Under the pieces are notes generated by a model, which saw nothing but the letters and a program-made list of their open reading frames with translations, was not told the origin of the DNA and did not search any database. A DNA stretch of 64,000 bases. Source: Parundibacterium terreum. GTDB taxonomy: Bacteria; Pseudomonadota; Gammaproteobacteria; Burkholderiales; Burkholderiaceae_D. Position numbers and translations under genes: made by a program. The DNA lies in NCBI RefSeq assembly GCF_014636315.1, contig NZ_BMED01000002.1:1054001-1118000 (forward strand), in the 5' to 3' direction. The first letter of the stretch is position 1. Every line of letters begins with the position of its first letter. This document shows positions 27,472 through 35,542 of this stretch, piece after piece.

Positions 27472-28032
27472 ATGAAACTGATTATTCTGGATCGCGATGG
27501 CGTCATCAACCATGACTCCGACGAGTTCATCAAATCGCCCGATGAATGGATACCTATTCCCGGTTCGCTGCAGGCGATCGCCAGGCTGAACCAGGCCGGT
27601 TATCAGGTCGTGGTCGCTACCAACCAGTCCGGTATCGCACGAAAGTATTTCGATATGGCGACACTGAATGCGATCCACCAGAAAATGCATATCGCCGCCC
27701 AGCAAGTCGGTGCCGAAATCGATACCGTCTTTTTCTGCCCGCATGCTGCCGACGAGAGCTGTGATTGCCGCAAACCCAAACCCGGCATGCTGCATGAAAT
27801 TGCGCGCCGCTACGATATCAGCCTGAAAGGCGTGCCCACCGTCGGTGATTCGCTGCGCGACCTGCAGGCCGGGTTCGTGGTCGGCTGCATTCCGCATCTG
27901 GTATTGACCGGCAAGGGCAAAAAAACGCAAGCGACCGGCGGCCTGCCGCCTGGCACCCTCATTCACGCCGACCTGGCGGGCATGGTGGACAAATTATTGC
28001 AACATTCATCCGGCACGACTGCAGCCGCTTAA
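27472..28032 (+). CDS. gmhB: D-glycero-beta-D-manno-heptose 1,7-bisphosphate 7-phosphatase
   Basis: GmhB removes the 7-phosphate of heptose bisphosphate in the pathway to ADP-heptose for the LPS inner core. The 186-residue HAD-type phosphatase shows the first HAD motif LDRDGVINHDSDEF at the N-terminus, VVATNQSGIARKYF (motif II), the zinc-binding CPHAADESCDCRKPKPGM, and GDSLRDLQAG (motif III/IV). Start ATG 27472 puts the nucleophile Asp at residue 6. It belongs to the glyQS-gmhB-plsC gene group. Confidence 0.93.
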   Translation: MKLIILDRDGVINHDSDEFIKSPDEWIPIPGSLQAIARLNQAGYQVVVATNQSGIARKYFDMATLNAIHQKMHIAAQQVGAEIDTVFFCPHAADESCDCRKPKPGMLHEIARRYDISLKGVPTVGDSLRDLQAGFVVGCIPHLVLTGKGKKTQATGGLPPGTLIHADLAGMVDKLLQHSSGTTAAA

Positions 28033-28076
28033 ACCAAACCCAGCTACTGCGCTATTGCCACCCATCCGGAGACACG

Positions 28077-28817
28077 ATGACCCGCTTCACACAAATTTTA
28101 CGTTCCGTCGTATTCATGCTGCTGATGGCGATCGCCACCATCATCTGGGCCATGGCCTGCTTCCTGTTTGCGCCACTACCCTACAACAAGCGCTATTACT
28201 GGACCTCGCGCTGGAATGTGTTTGTCATCTGGACCGCCAAGGTCATCTGCGGAATACGCTATGAATTGAAGGGCACGGAAAACCTGATCGACGCACCGGC
28301 CATCCTGCTGTCCAAGCACCAGTCTGCGTGGGAAACCATTTTCTACCTGATGATCATGCCGCGCCCGCTGGTGTATGTATTCAAGAAAGAACTGACCTAC
28401 ATTCCCTTCTTCGGTTGGGGCATCGCACTGCTGCGCATGATCCCTATCGACCGCAGCAAGGGCAAGGATGCTTTTGCCCAGGTAGTGGCGCACGGACGCA
28501 AGCGTCTGGCAGACGGACAGTGGATCATCATGTTCCCGGAGGGCACTCGTATCCCTGTTGGCGAAAAGGGGTATTATAAGGGTGGCGGTACGCGCCTTGC
28601 CATTGAGACCAAGACTCCCGTGATTCCTATTGCAATGAATTCCGGCGAATGCTGGGCCAAAAATTCCTTCGTCAAGAAACCTGGCTTAATCACGGTCTCC
28701 ATCGGCAAGCCCATCTATCCGGAAGACATGACTTCGCAGGAAATGATGCAGAAAGTCGAAGCCTGGATAGAAGGCGAAATGCGCGTGATTTCGCCGCATG
28801 TTTATAAACAGGATTGA
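28077..28817 (+). CDS. plsC: 1-acyl-sn-glycerol-3-phosphate acyltransferase
   Basis: PlsC acylates lysophosphatidate to phosphatidate, the second acylation in phospholipid synthesis, at the inner membrane. The 246-residue protein has a membrane anchor (VVFMLLMAIATIIWAMACFL), the catalytic motif as HQSAWE (HX4E rather than the classic HX4D), the glycerol-phosphate motif FPEGTR and VIPIAMNSG. Glu in place of Asp is an observed variant of this motif in some PlsC proteins, as far as I recall. GGAGA precedes the ATG. It follows gmhB by 44 bp. Confidence 0.93.
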   Translation: MTRFTQILRSVVFMLLMAIATIIWAMACFLFAPLPYNKRYYWTSRWNVFVIWTAKVICGIRYELKGTENLIDAPAILLSKHQSAWETIFYLMIMPRPLVYVFKKELTYIPFFGWGIALLRMIPIDRSKGKDAFAQVVAHGRKRLADGQWIIMFPEGTRIPVGEKGYYKGGGTRLAIETKTPVIPIAMNSGECWAKNSFVKKPGLITVSIGKPIYPEDMTSQEMMQKVEAWIEGEMRVISPHVYKQD

Positions 28818-28832
28818 TACGGCAGTAAAAAA

Positions 28833-28851
28833 GCAGGGACCAGGTCCCTGC
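28833..28851. terminator. strong hairpin between plsC and the protease gene
   Basis: GCAGGGAC and GTCCCTGC form a perfect 8-bp stem with loop CAG, preceded by AAAAAA. The T-run therefore lies on the minus-strand reading; for plus-strand transcription it is only a stable hairpin. It sits 37 bp before the TTG start of the next gene. Confidence 0.45.
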
Positions 28852-28888
28852 GCTGCCTGGTATCCATACCAAGCAAGAGAAGCGAGAC

Positions 28889-29851
28889 TTGAAAGCACGA
28901 CAACCCTTATTGCATCAACCGCTGCAGCTTGCGCTGCAACTGGATCTTTTTTCCGAAGCACCGGCTGTACAGCCGCCTCCACAGCATCTGCAGCCCGGTG
29001 CATCCGCGCCGGACACGCTTGATGGACAAGCCGGCAAGCCTGCGATACCGCCTGCATTACCAATATCACCCATATCCCTCAGGTCGCCGTCCCCGCCGGC
29101 AGCGCCACCGCGTCCCCCGGCAGGATCCAACAAACGGCAGATCCTGATCCAGGATTACTGGCTGGAATACAGCCTGCAACGCTCCAAGCGCCGTACCATC
29201 GGTTTCCTGATCAATGAAGACGGCTTGCGCATGACCGCGCCCAAATGGGTCACCATCGCCGACATAGAACAGGCTATCCGCGAAAAGCAGCGCTGGATCA
29301 CGAACAAACTCAATGAGCGGCGCGAGCGCAGCAACCAGCGCCTGCAACCGAAAATGAGCTGGGACGACGGCGCCAAACTGCCCTACCTCGGCAGTGAGCT
29401 TACCTTGCGCATACAGGCCACGCAGGCAGCGGGGGTGCGTTACGACAGCGATAGCCGGGAATTGACGGTCTGCCTGCCGGGCGGTGCGACCGAGCAGCAA
29501 CTGAAGGACCGCGTGCAAGCCTGGCTGCAGCAGGAAGCGAAGCGTATCTTTAATGAACGCCTGCCCATCTATGCAGAGAAACTGGGAGTCAGCTACCAGT
29601 CCATGTCACTGTCTGCCGCCACCACGCGCTGGGGTTCCTGTACCTCGCAGGGCAAGATCAGGCTGAACTGGAGATTGATCCATTTCTCGCTGACCCTGAT
29701 CGATTATGTGATCGCACACGAATTGTCGCATCTGCGGGAGATGAACCACAGCCCACAGTTCTGGGCTACGGTACAATCCATCTTCCCCGATTTTGAACAG
29801 GCCAAACAAGCTTTACGGCATCATGCAGCTGAGGAGCTGCCGGTTTTCTGA
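28889..29851 (+). CDS. YgjP-like (DUF45) zinc metalloprotease
   Basis: A 320-residue protein of the M48-related YgjP/DUF45 family, with the zinc motif HELSH followed by the third ligand in MNHSPQFW near the C-terminus. The family also shows TTRWGSCTSQGKIRLNWRLI and VIAHELSHL, both here. The N-terminal 95 residues are Pro/Ala-rich and look disordered, so the conserved domain is about residues 100-315. The start is uncertain: TTG 28889 is preceded by a weak AGAGAAGCG and there is no ATG in frame before the catalytic domain. Substrates are unknown. Confidence 0.85.
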   Translation: MKARQPLLHQPLQLALQLDLFSEAPAVQPPPQHLQPGASAPDTLDGQAGKPAIPPALPISPISLRSPSPPAAPPRPPAGSNKRQILIQDYWLEYSLQRSKRRTIGFLINEDGLRMTAPKWVTIADIEQAIREKQRWITNKLNERRERSNQRLQPKMSWDDGAKLPYLGSELTLRIQATQAAGVRYDSDSRELTVCLPGGATEQQLKDRVQAWLQQEAKRIFNERLPIYAEKLGVSYQSMSLSAATTRWGSCTSQGKIRLNWRLIHFSLTLIDYVIAHELSHLREMNHSPQFWATVQSIFPDFEQAKQALRHHAAEELPVF

Positions 29852-29896
29852 ACCGAGTATTAACGACCAACCACAAACCCAATCCGGAGTTACACC

Positions 29897-30307
29897 ATGC
29901 GCATCCTGCATACCATGCTACGCGTCGGCAACCTGCAACGCTCTATCGATTTCTATACCCAGGTGCTGGGCATGAGATTGCTGCGTCAGTCCGACAATCC
30001 TGAATACAAATATACTTTGGCCTTTGTCGGCTACGGCAATAATCCCGACCATGCAGAACTGGAGCTGACCTACAACTATGGCGTGGAGCAATATGATATC
30101 GGCACCGCCTACGGCCACATCGCGCTGGCTGTGCCGGATGCGTATGCAGCCTGCGATGCAGTAAAAGCCAAGGGCGGCAATGTCACCCGTGAAGCAGGGC
30201 CGGTCAAGGGCGGCACTACCGTCATTGCCTTCGTACAAGATCCTGACGGCTACAAGATAGAGCTGATTGAGCGCAAGAACGAAACCGGCGGTGTGGGTTT
30301 GCGTTGA
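29897..30307 (+). CDS. gloA: lactoylglutathione lyase (glyoxalase I)
   Basis: GloA turns the hemithioacetal of methylglyoxal and glutathione into S-lactoylglutathione, detoxifying methylglyoxal in the cytoplasm. The 136-residue protein is of standard length and has all four metal ligands: His5 in [10 protein letters not shown], Glu in AELELTYN, His in YGHIALAV and Glu in YKIELIE. GGAGTT precedes the ATG. A strong terminator follows 56 bp after the stop. A diverged copy of the last 20 codons and of a terminator lies 750 bp downstream (see 31000). Confidence 0.95.
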   Translation: MRILHTMLRVGNLQRSIDFYTQVLGMRLLRQSDNPEYKYTLAFVGYGNNPDHAELELTYNYGVEQYDIGTAYGHIALAVPDAYAACDAVKAKGGNVTREAGPVKGGTTVIAFVQDPDGYKIELIERKNETGGVGLR

Positions 30308-30363
30308 ATAGATTAGTAATCTCACTGCGATGAAGTTGCGCACGTCACCGCTGAGTCGCCAGT

Positions 30364-30404
30364 AAAAAAGGGGTTTATTGCTTTCGGCAATAAACCCCTT
30401 TTTT
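30364..30404 (+). terminator. gloA terminator
   Basis: AAAAAAGGGGTTTATTG and CAATAAACCCCTTTTTT form a perfect 17-bp stem with a CTTTCGG loop. The A-rich start and T-rich end make it work on both strands. Confidence 0.9.
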
Positions 30405-30635
30405 ACATCGCCCAGCACTCACACATGCCCACACTGTAAAAAAGCGAGAGACTATCTCGAGCAGGCAGGAGTCCCTTATAACGACCAAATCATAGATGAG
30501 TCAAAGTCAGCGGAAGAGTCCTTTAAGACGTTAGGTGAGAAATACGTGCCAGTCCTAGTTTCCTCTACAGAATTGGTTGTGGAATTTGATCAAAAGGCTT
30601 ACGCTAATTTAATTCAACTTGCCAATTCAAAATGA
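30378..30635 (+). pseudogene. glutaredoxin-like gene, probably 5'-truncated
   Basis: The open frame encodes a thioredoxin-fold protein: TCPHCKKARDYLEQAGVPY (CPHC active site and first helix), then FKTLGEKYVPVLV with the cis-proline, and a C-terminal helix. The beginning is odd: the only start (TTG) lies inside the gloA terminator stem, and there is no ribosome site. The frame from the terminator reads FFTSP before TCPHC, which by chance or design resembles a glutaredoxin first strand. I read it as a truncated import joined just after the terminator, but a functional 85-residue product is not excluded. Base composition is more AT-rich than the neighbours. Confidence 0.5.
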
Positions 30636-30685
30636 GTATTATCGGGTTCATCAATTTATTAACCAGTTAGAAGGACCAAAATAAA

Positions 30686-30967
30686 ATGCGAATTCTTTTT
30701 TTGATGAGCATCTTCTTAACTTTAAACGCTACCGCACAGCCGAGGACAAGCCCTGAAGTGTGCTACCAACGCTGCACCACTGTCCCGCTGGACGAACCAG
30801 ATTCTTATACCGAAGGGTTCACCGCAAAACTTAAGAAGATCCAAGCAATGAAAAAGGACGAAACTGACCCGGAAAAACTTAAAAAATTGGATGAAGCGGA
30901 AAAGAACGAGATAGAGAAGCTAAGAAATACGATCGAAAGATCATGCAGCAAATTTTGCCATTTTTGA
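30686..30967 (+). CDS. small secreted twin-CX3C protein
   Basis: A 93-residue protein with a signal peptide (ILFLMSIFLTLNATA, cleavage near residue 17). The mature 75 residues hold exactly four cysteines as two CX3C motifs: Cys26/Cys30 (CYQRC) and Cys87/Cys91 (CSKFC). Between them is a highly charged, helical Lys/Glu segment with a DPEKL turn in the middle. This spacing is that of a disulfide-stapled helical hairpin, as in mitochondrial small Tim and CHCH proteins, though no homology is claimed. AAGGACC stands 9 bases before the ATG. It lies in the AT-rich insert between gloA and pgi. Function unknown. Confidence 0.7.
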   Translation: MRILFLMSIFLTLNATAQPRTSPEVCYQRCTTVPLDEPDSYTEGFTAKLKKIQAMKKDETDPEKLKKLDEAEKNEIEKLRNTIERSCSKFCHF

Positions 30968-30999
30968 GTAACAACTTTTGAGTACTTATGAGTACATCT

Positions 31000-31059
31000 G
31001 GCTATAAAATAGAACGCATCGTGCGTAAGCAAAACGCAGGCGGTACGAGCTTGCGCTGA
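31000..31059 (+). pseudogene. diverged remnant of a gloA 3' end
   Basis: In frame, this 60-bp stretch reads GYKIERIVRKQNAGGTSLR then stop, aligning without gaps to the last residues of the intact gloA ([19 protein letters not shown]), 13 of 19 identical. Distance from stop codon to the following terminator is 57 bp, against 56 bp at intact gloA. No gloA homology is visible upstream of it. Confidence 0.75.
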
Positions 31060-31116
31060 ACGGCCAGCAATAGAGGGACGGTCCTCTGGAAGTAGCCGTC
31101 TTGTCTGCCCTCCCAT

Positions 31117-31154
31117 AAAAAGGGGTTATTGCAATGAGCAATAACCCCTTTTTT
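31117..31154. terminator. bidirectional terminator between gloA remnant and pgi
   Basis: AAAAAGGGGTTATTGC pairs with GCAATAACCCCTTTTT. It closely resembles the gloA terminator at 30364 (AAAAGGGGTT-ATTGC core). It is 15 bp beyond the pgi stop codon on the minus strand, so it also ends pgi. Confidence 0.88.
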
Positions 31155-31168
31155 ATATCTTCTACACC

Positions 31169-32815
31169 TCAGACATGCCCATGCCGCCTGAAGTAAGCAA
31201 TCAAGCCGTTGGTTGACGCATCCAGGCTAGCATCATCTGCCTGGCCGCCGGTAATGGATGGCAACAGGCGGTTCGCCAATTGCTTGCCAAGCTCCACGCC
31301 CCACTGGTCAAAGGAATTGATGCCCCAGATCACGCCCTGCACGAAGACCTTGTGCTCGTACAGCGCCAGCAGCATGCCAAGCTGGAAAGGGTCCAGGCTA
31401 GGCATCAGTATCGTCGTTGAAGGCTGGTTGCCGGCAAACACCTTGTGCGGCAACAGCTTGGCAATATGCGCATCACTGAGGCCTGCGGCAGACAGCTCTT
31501 CCCGCGCTTGCGCTTCGGTCTTGCCGAAGGCCAGCGCAGAGCTTTGCGCCAGGCAGTTCGCCAGCAACGGCGCCTGATGGCCGGGCAGAGGATAATCGCT
31601 GGATGCTGCGACTACAAAGTCGCAGGGAATCAGCCAGCCACCCTGGTGCAGTAACTGAAAAAATGCATGCTGCCCGTTTACGCCTATCTCGCCCCAGACG
31701 ATGGGATTGGCGCGGCAGGTCAGCGGTTCGCCGTCGCGGCTGACGGTTTTGCCATTGGACTCCATCTCCAGTTGCTGCAGGAAGGCCGGCAAATGGCGTA
31801 TGGACTCGTTGTAAGGCAGGATCGCCGTTGTTTCCGCGCCGAGGAAATTGGTGTTCCAGATAGAAATCAGGGCCAGCAGTACCGGCAGGTTTTTTTCCAG
31901 CGGCATCTGCTGGAAATGGTGATCCATGGTTTCTGCACCCTTCAACATGCGCTCAAAACCATTCATGCCTATCGCCAGAGCCACTGACAAGCCAACAGCC
32001 GACCATAAGGAATAACGGCCCCCGACCCAATCCCAGATTTCCAGGATGTTGCTGTCGGGAATACCGAACTCATGCGCCTTGGCAGGGCTGGAGGTCACCG
32101 CGATAAAGTGCTTGCCGACTGCCCACTCTTCCATCGCAGCGGCCAGCAGCCAGTTGCGCGCCGTCTGGGCATTAATCGAGGTTTCCTGCGTGGTGAAGGT
32201 CTTGGACGCCACGATAAACAGCGTGGTGCGCGGATCCAGTTGCTCCAGCAAAGGCGCCAGATGTGCGCTATCCAGATTGGACACGTAGTAAAAAGTCAGG
32301 CCGGGATGCTGCAACGCAGACAGCGCGCGCGTTGCCAGCTTGGGGCCAAGATCGGAGCCGCCTATGCCGATATTGACGATATTCTGTATTGCATCACCCT
32401 TGAAGCCGCGCCACAGACCGCTACGCACCCGCTCGACGATGTCCCGCATCTGCTTGCGCACCGCCCTGACCTGAGGCATCACATCCTGCTCGGCATTCGG
32501 AAACGGCGTAAATTCCAGATGGCGCAGGGCCGTATGCAGCACCGAGCGCTCTTCGCTGACATTGATCTTTTCGCCGGCAAACATGCGGTCGCGCCAGCCG
32601 GCCACATCGGTAGTGCGTGCCAGTTCTATCAGGCTGGACAGCGTTGCCGCATCTATCCTCTGTTTGGAATAGTCAACCAGCAAGTCATCCAGCTCGAAGG
32701 AGAAATTGGCAAAACGCTCCTCATCGGCGGCAAACAGGTCACGCAGATGCACATGCTCCAGCCTGTCCTTGTGGTCCAGCAGGGCCTGCCATTCAGGGGT
32801 ATTGGTTATATTCAT
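31169..32815 (-). CDS. pgi: glucose-6-phosphate isomerase
   Basis: Pgi interconverts glucose 6-phosphate and fructose 6-phosphate. The 548-residue protein matches the E. coli length and carries both family signatures: VGGRYSLWSAVGLSVAL and, near the C-terminus, FDQWGVELGKQLANRLLP. NIGIGGSDLGPKLA is the phosphate-binding segment, and the catalytic Glu and Lys regions (NGQHAFFQLLHQG, SFDQWGVELGK) are present. It is a single gene, its end shared with the bidirectional terminator; rsmA lies 220 bp upstream on the same strand. Confidence 0.97.
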   Translation of the reverse strand: MNITNTPEWQALLDHKDRLEHVHLRDLFAADEERFANFSFELDDLLVDYSKQRIDAATLSSLIELARTTDVAGWRDRMFAGEKINVSEERSVLHTALRHLEFTPFPNAEQDVMPQVRAVRKQMRDIVERVRSGLWRGFKGDAIQNIVNIGIGGSDLGPKLATRALSALQHPGLTFYYVSNLDSAHLAPLLEQLDPRTTLFIVASKTFTTQETSINAQTARNWLLAAAMEEWAVGKHFIAVTSSPAKAHEFGIPDSNILEIWDWVGGRYSLWSAVGLSVALAIGMNGFERMLKGAETMDHHFQQMPLEKNLPVLLALISIWNTNFLGAETTAILPYNESIRHLPAFLQQLEMESNGKTVSRDGEPLTCRANPIVWGEIGVNGQHAFFQLLHQGGWLIPCDFVVAASSDYPLPGHQAPLLANCLAQSSALAFGKTEAQAREELSAAGLSDAHIAKLLPHKVFAGNQPSTTILMPSLDPFQLGMLLALYEHKVFVQGVIWGINSFDQWGVELGKQLANRLLPSITGGQADDASLDASTNGLIAYFRRHGHV

Positions 32816-33035
32816 AGTGTTCCCGGGCTATCCGAAAGGAAATCGGAGAAAATCATTGCAGATGATTATAGGTGATAGTTTGTCATTATCGAAACTACCA
32901 GCGCATTCGCGGGAAGGAATTCCGCTTATTCGCAACAAGCATGACAGACAGCAAGCAATATACGAATAAAGCTTGTGAATTGAAGAGAGGCATAGCCTGC
33001 CGGGAGCCCGGCAGGCAGGAAGAAAAAGCTACAGC

Positions 33036-33812
33036 CTAGCGCGCGGAAAGCAATTGTGCCAGCGCTACGTATTGCTCCAGGGGGATAGTCTCAGGACGCG
33101 CCTGCGGATCAACACCGGCAGCGATCAGCTCCTGCTCGGTAAACATGCCGGCAACGCAATTGCGTACGACCTTGCGGCGTTGCGAGAAGGCCTTGGTAAC
33201 CACCTCTTCCAGCTTTTTCACATCGCAAGCCAGGCGTTGCGCCTTCGGTATCATCCTGACGATGGCGGAATCAACGCGCGGCGGCGGGTCAAACGCGGTA
33301 GGCGGCACCACAAACAGCAACTCCATGTGATAGCGCCACTGCAGCATCACCGACAGGCGGCCGTAGGCTTTACTGCCCGGCTCTGCCACCATGCGCTCCA
33401 CCACTTCCTTTTGCAACATGAAATGCTGGTCTTCCACCTGATCCACATAGTCGGCCAGATGAAACAGCAAAGGGCTGGAAATGTTGTAAGGCAGGTTACC
33501 AACCACGCGCAGCTTCTTGCCCGCAGCCACAGGAATAGAACCAAAATCAAAGCGCAGCGCATCGCCTTCATGCACGATCAATTTGGCAGAATCGAAATTC
33601 TTCTTCAAGCGCGCCACCAGATCACGATCCAGCTCCACCACATGCATGGTCGTCAGCGACTCCAGCAGCAAACTGGTCATCGCAGCCAGGCCAGGCCCGA
33701 TTTCCACCATAGACTGATCCGGTTTAGGATCAATGGAGCGGATGATATTGCCCAGGACGAGCTGGTCGGTCAGGAAGTTTTGACCAAAACGTTTACGTGC
33801 GATGTGTTTCAT
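33036..33812 (-). CDS. rsmA: 16S rRNA (adenine1518-N6/adenine1519-N6)-dimethyltransferase
   Basis: RsmA (KsgA) dimethylates two adjacent adenines at the 3' end of 16S rRNA late in 30S assembly. The 258-residue protein starts MKHIARKRFGQNFLTDQ, typical, and I place the start at ATG 33812 rather than at a TTG 27 bp upstream. The SAM site is VEIGPGLAAMTSLLLE and the catalytic motif is NLPYN. In many proteobacteria rsmA directly follows pdxA; here the two are in the usual order and strand but are separated by a 0.58-kb repeat (33894-34475). Confidence 0.95.
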   Translation of the reverse strand: MKHIARKRFGQNFLTDQLVLGNIIRSIDPKPDQSMVEIGPGLAAMTSLLLESLTTMHVVELDRDLVARLKKNFDSAKLIVHEGDALRFDFGSIPVAAGKKLRVVGNLPYNISSPLLFHLADYVDQVEDQHFMLQKEVVERMVAEPGSKAYGRLSVMLQWRYHMELLFVVPPTAFDPPPRVDSAIVRMIPKAQRLACDVKKLEEVVTKAFSQRRKVVRNCVAGMFTEQELIAAGVDPQARPETIPLEQYVALAQLLSAR

Positions 33813-33893
33813 ATGTTTTCTATTTTTATTACCGATCAAGCAGAGTGCGCTCTCTACTCATTATTCATCTATATGGCTAACTCTAGATATTAA

Positions 33894-34475
33894 ATTGTGC
33901 TTCGTGGGTACAAGCCGGGGGTGGCCCGGCGGCCACTCACTTTATTTTGCTTCGCCAAAATAAAGTAAGCAAACAAAAGGCGACCGCAGACTTGCCCTAC
34001 GGGTGACGGCGCGAAGCGCCATCACATTTTGCGCATCTCAAAAAATGGGAAAGGAACGAAACTCGCCTTCGGCTCAAACAACGTTCCTTTCTGATCCATT
34101 TTCTGCGAAGCACAAAATGCCACGTCCCCAGCGGGGGCAAGTCAAAACCAACATCAACAACAACCCCAATCAAGCCAGCCTATTGCGCTGAGCAAGTTCT
34201 ATTTGTTATTAGAGAATCTGGTTGCTGTTGTTTTTGACTTTGTCTTTGACATTCAACCGCTCGGAGCCTCGCCGATTGTGCGATACAGAAAATGGATCAG
34301 AAACAGGTGTGTCTGAGCGCAGCGAGTTTCGCCTGTTTCCCATTTTTTGTACCGCATAATCGGGTACCCCGAAGGGGCGAGGCTTGCGGTCGCCTTTTTT
34401 GGCTTACCTTTTTTGGCGAAGCAAAAAAGGTAAGTAGCCGCCGGGCTACCCCCGGCCGGCAATCCAAAAACAATG
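33894..34475. repeat. 0.58-kb self-inverted intergenic repeat, copy 1
   Basis: Non-coding segment whose two halves are roughly inverted repeats of one another. The left end has CCGGGGGTGGCCCGGCGGCC, then ACTTTATTTTGCTTCGCCAAAATAAAGT hairpin (given in parts: ACTTTATTTT/AAAATAAAGT around GCTTCGCC), AAAAGGCGACCGCA. The right end has TGCGGTCGCCTTTTTTGGC, a second hairpin, and GCCGGGCTACCCCCGG. The middle repeats GATCCATTTTCTG in both orientations. It matches the segment at 50917-51504 over its whole length. Several open frames pass through it but none has a ribosome site or codon bias. It interrupts the pdxA-rsmA junction. Confidence 0.8.
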
Positions 34476-34495
34476 CTGCCCGATTTAGATAAACC

Positions 34496-35542
34496 TTATC
34501 CGAAAGACGCGGCACGTGCCCGCACCATCCCAGCCGCAACCCTGACAGCCACCAGCATACTCCCCACATCCGCCAATCCTAAACCCTGCCCCGCCAAATC
34601 CAGCGCCGTCCCATGATCCACCGAAGTGCGTATCAGAGGCAATCCCAGCGTAATATTGACGCCATTGCCAAAACTGGCATGCTTGAGCACCGGCAAACCC
34701 TGGTCGTGATACATGGCCAGCACGCAATCTGCCTGTTCCAGATATTTTTGCTGGAACAGCGTATCTGCCGGATATGGGCCGGTGGCCGTTATGCCCAGTG
34801 TTGCGGCATGCTGCAGTACTGGCGTAATTACATCGATTTCTTCGCGGCCGAGATATCCGTTCTCACCGGCATGCGGATTCAAGCCTGTCACCAGGATGCG
34901 CGGCTGCGCCAGGCCAAATTTTTGCCGCAAGTCCTGGTCGATAATCTGCAGCGTCTTCAGCAGGCTATCAAAGGTGATTGCAGCAGGCACATCTTTCAGA
35001 GGCAGGTGCGTGGTCGCCAGGGCCACCCTTAAGGGCTGCGGCAAGGTAGCCGATGCTTCGCAAGCCAGCATCATCACCACTTGCGCAGTACCGGTTTTTT
35101 CCGCCAGATATTCCGTGTGGCCGCTGAAAGCGACGCCGGCATCATTGATCGTGCTTTTTTGCAGCGGCGCAGTGACGATCGCATCGCACCAGCCGGCAGG
35201 CGGCATCACGCTTTCGATCGCAACATCCAGTGTATGCAATACCGAACGGCCATTCCTGGCATCCAGTTGCCCGGGTATGACATGGGCAGCCAGGGGGCAA
35301 TCGATGACGGTGATTTGCCTGTCGCTGCAATTGGGCAGGCCGGTGTGGCGCAGCGCCTCCAGCGAGACGCCCATCAGGCTGATATCCGGAGATATCTCGC
35401 CGGCCAACATGGACAGGTAGGCGGCATCGCCGATCAGTACCGGCCGGACTTCACCGCGTAGCTGCCATGCCGCCCTGATGGATATTTCCGGTCCTATGCC
35501 CGCTGGTTCTCCAACGGTCAGTGCAATGACCGGAAGTTTCAT
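34496..35542 (-). CDS. pdxA: 4-hydroxythreonine-4-phosphate dehydrogenase
   Basis: PdxA oxidises 4-phosphohydroxy-L-threonine with NAD in de novo vitamin B6 synthesis. The 348-residue protein begins with [18 protein letters not shown], and has the metal-binding and substrate segments [36 protein letters not shown] and [16 protein letters not shown]. The start ATG overlaps the stop codon of surA by one base (TAATG), so translation is coupled. Order lptD-surA-pdxA-rsmA is the same as in E. coli. Confidence 0.96.
   Translation of the reverse strand: MKLPVIALTVGEPAGIGPEISIRAAWQLRGEVRPVLIGDAAYLSMLAGEISPDISLMGVSLEALRHTGLPNCSDRQITVIDCPLAAHVIPGQLDARNGRSVLHTLDVAIESVMPPAGWCDAIVTAPLQKSTINDAGVAFSGHTEYLAEKTGTAQVVMMLACEASATLPQPLRVALATTHLPLKDVPAAITFDSLLKTLQIIDQDLRQKFGLAQPRILVTGLNPHAGENGYLGREEIDVITPVLQHAATLGITATGPYPADTLFQQKYLEQADCVLAMYHDQGLPVLKHASFGNGVNITLGLPLIRTSVDHGTALDLAGQGLGLADVGSMLVAVRVAAGMVRARAASFG

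Noticed and set aside
34003..34569. several 60-90-codon frames in repeat copy 1
   Set aside because: Similar frames recur in repeat copy 2, on both strands, without ribosome sites; they follow from repeat structure, not from coding.
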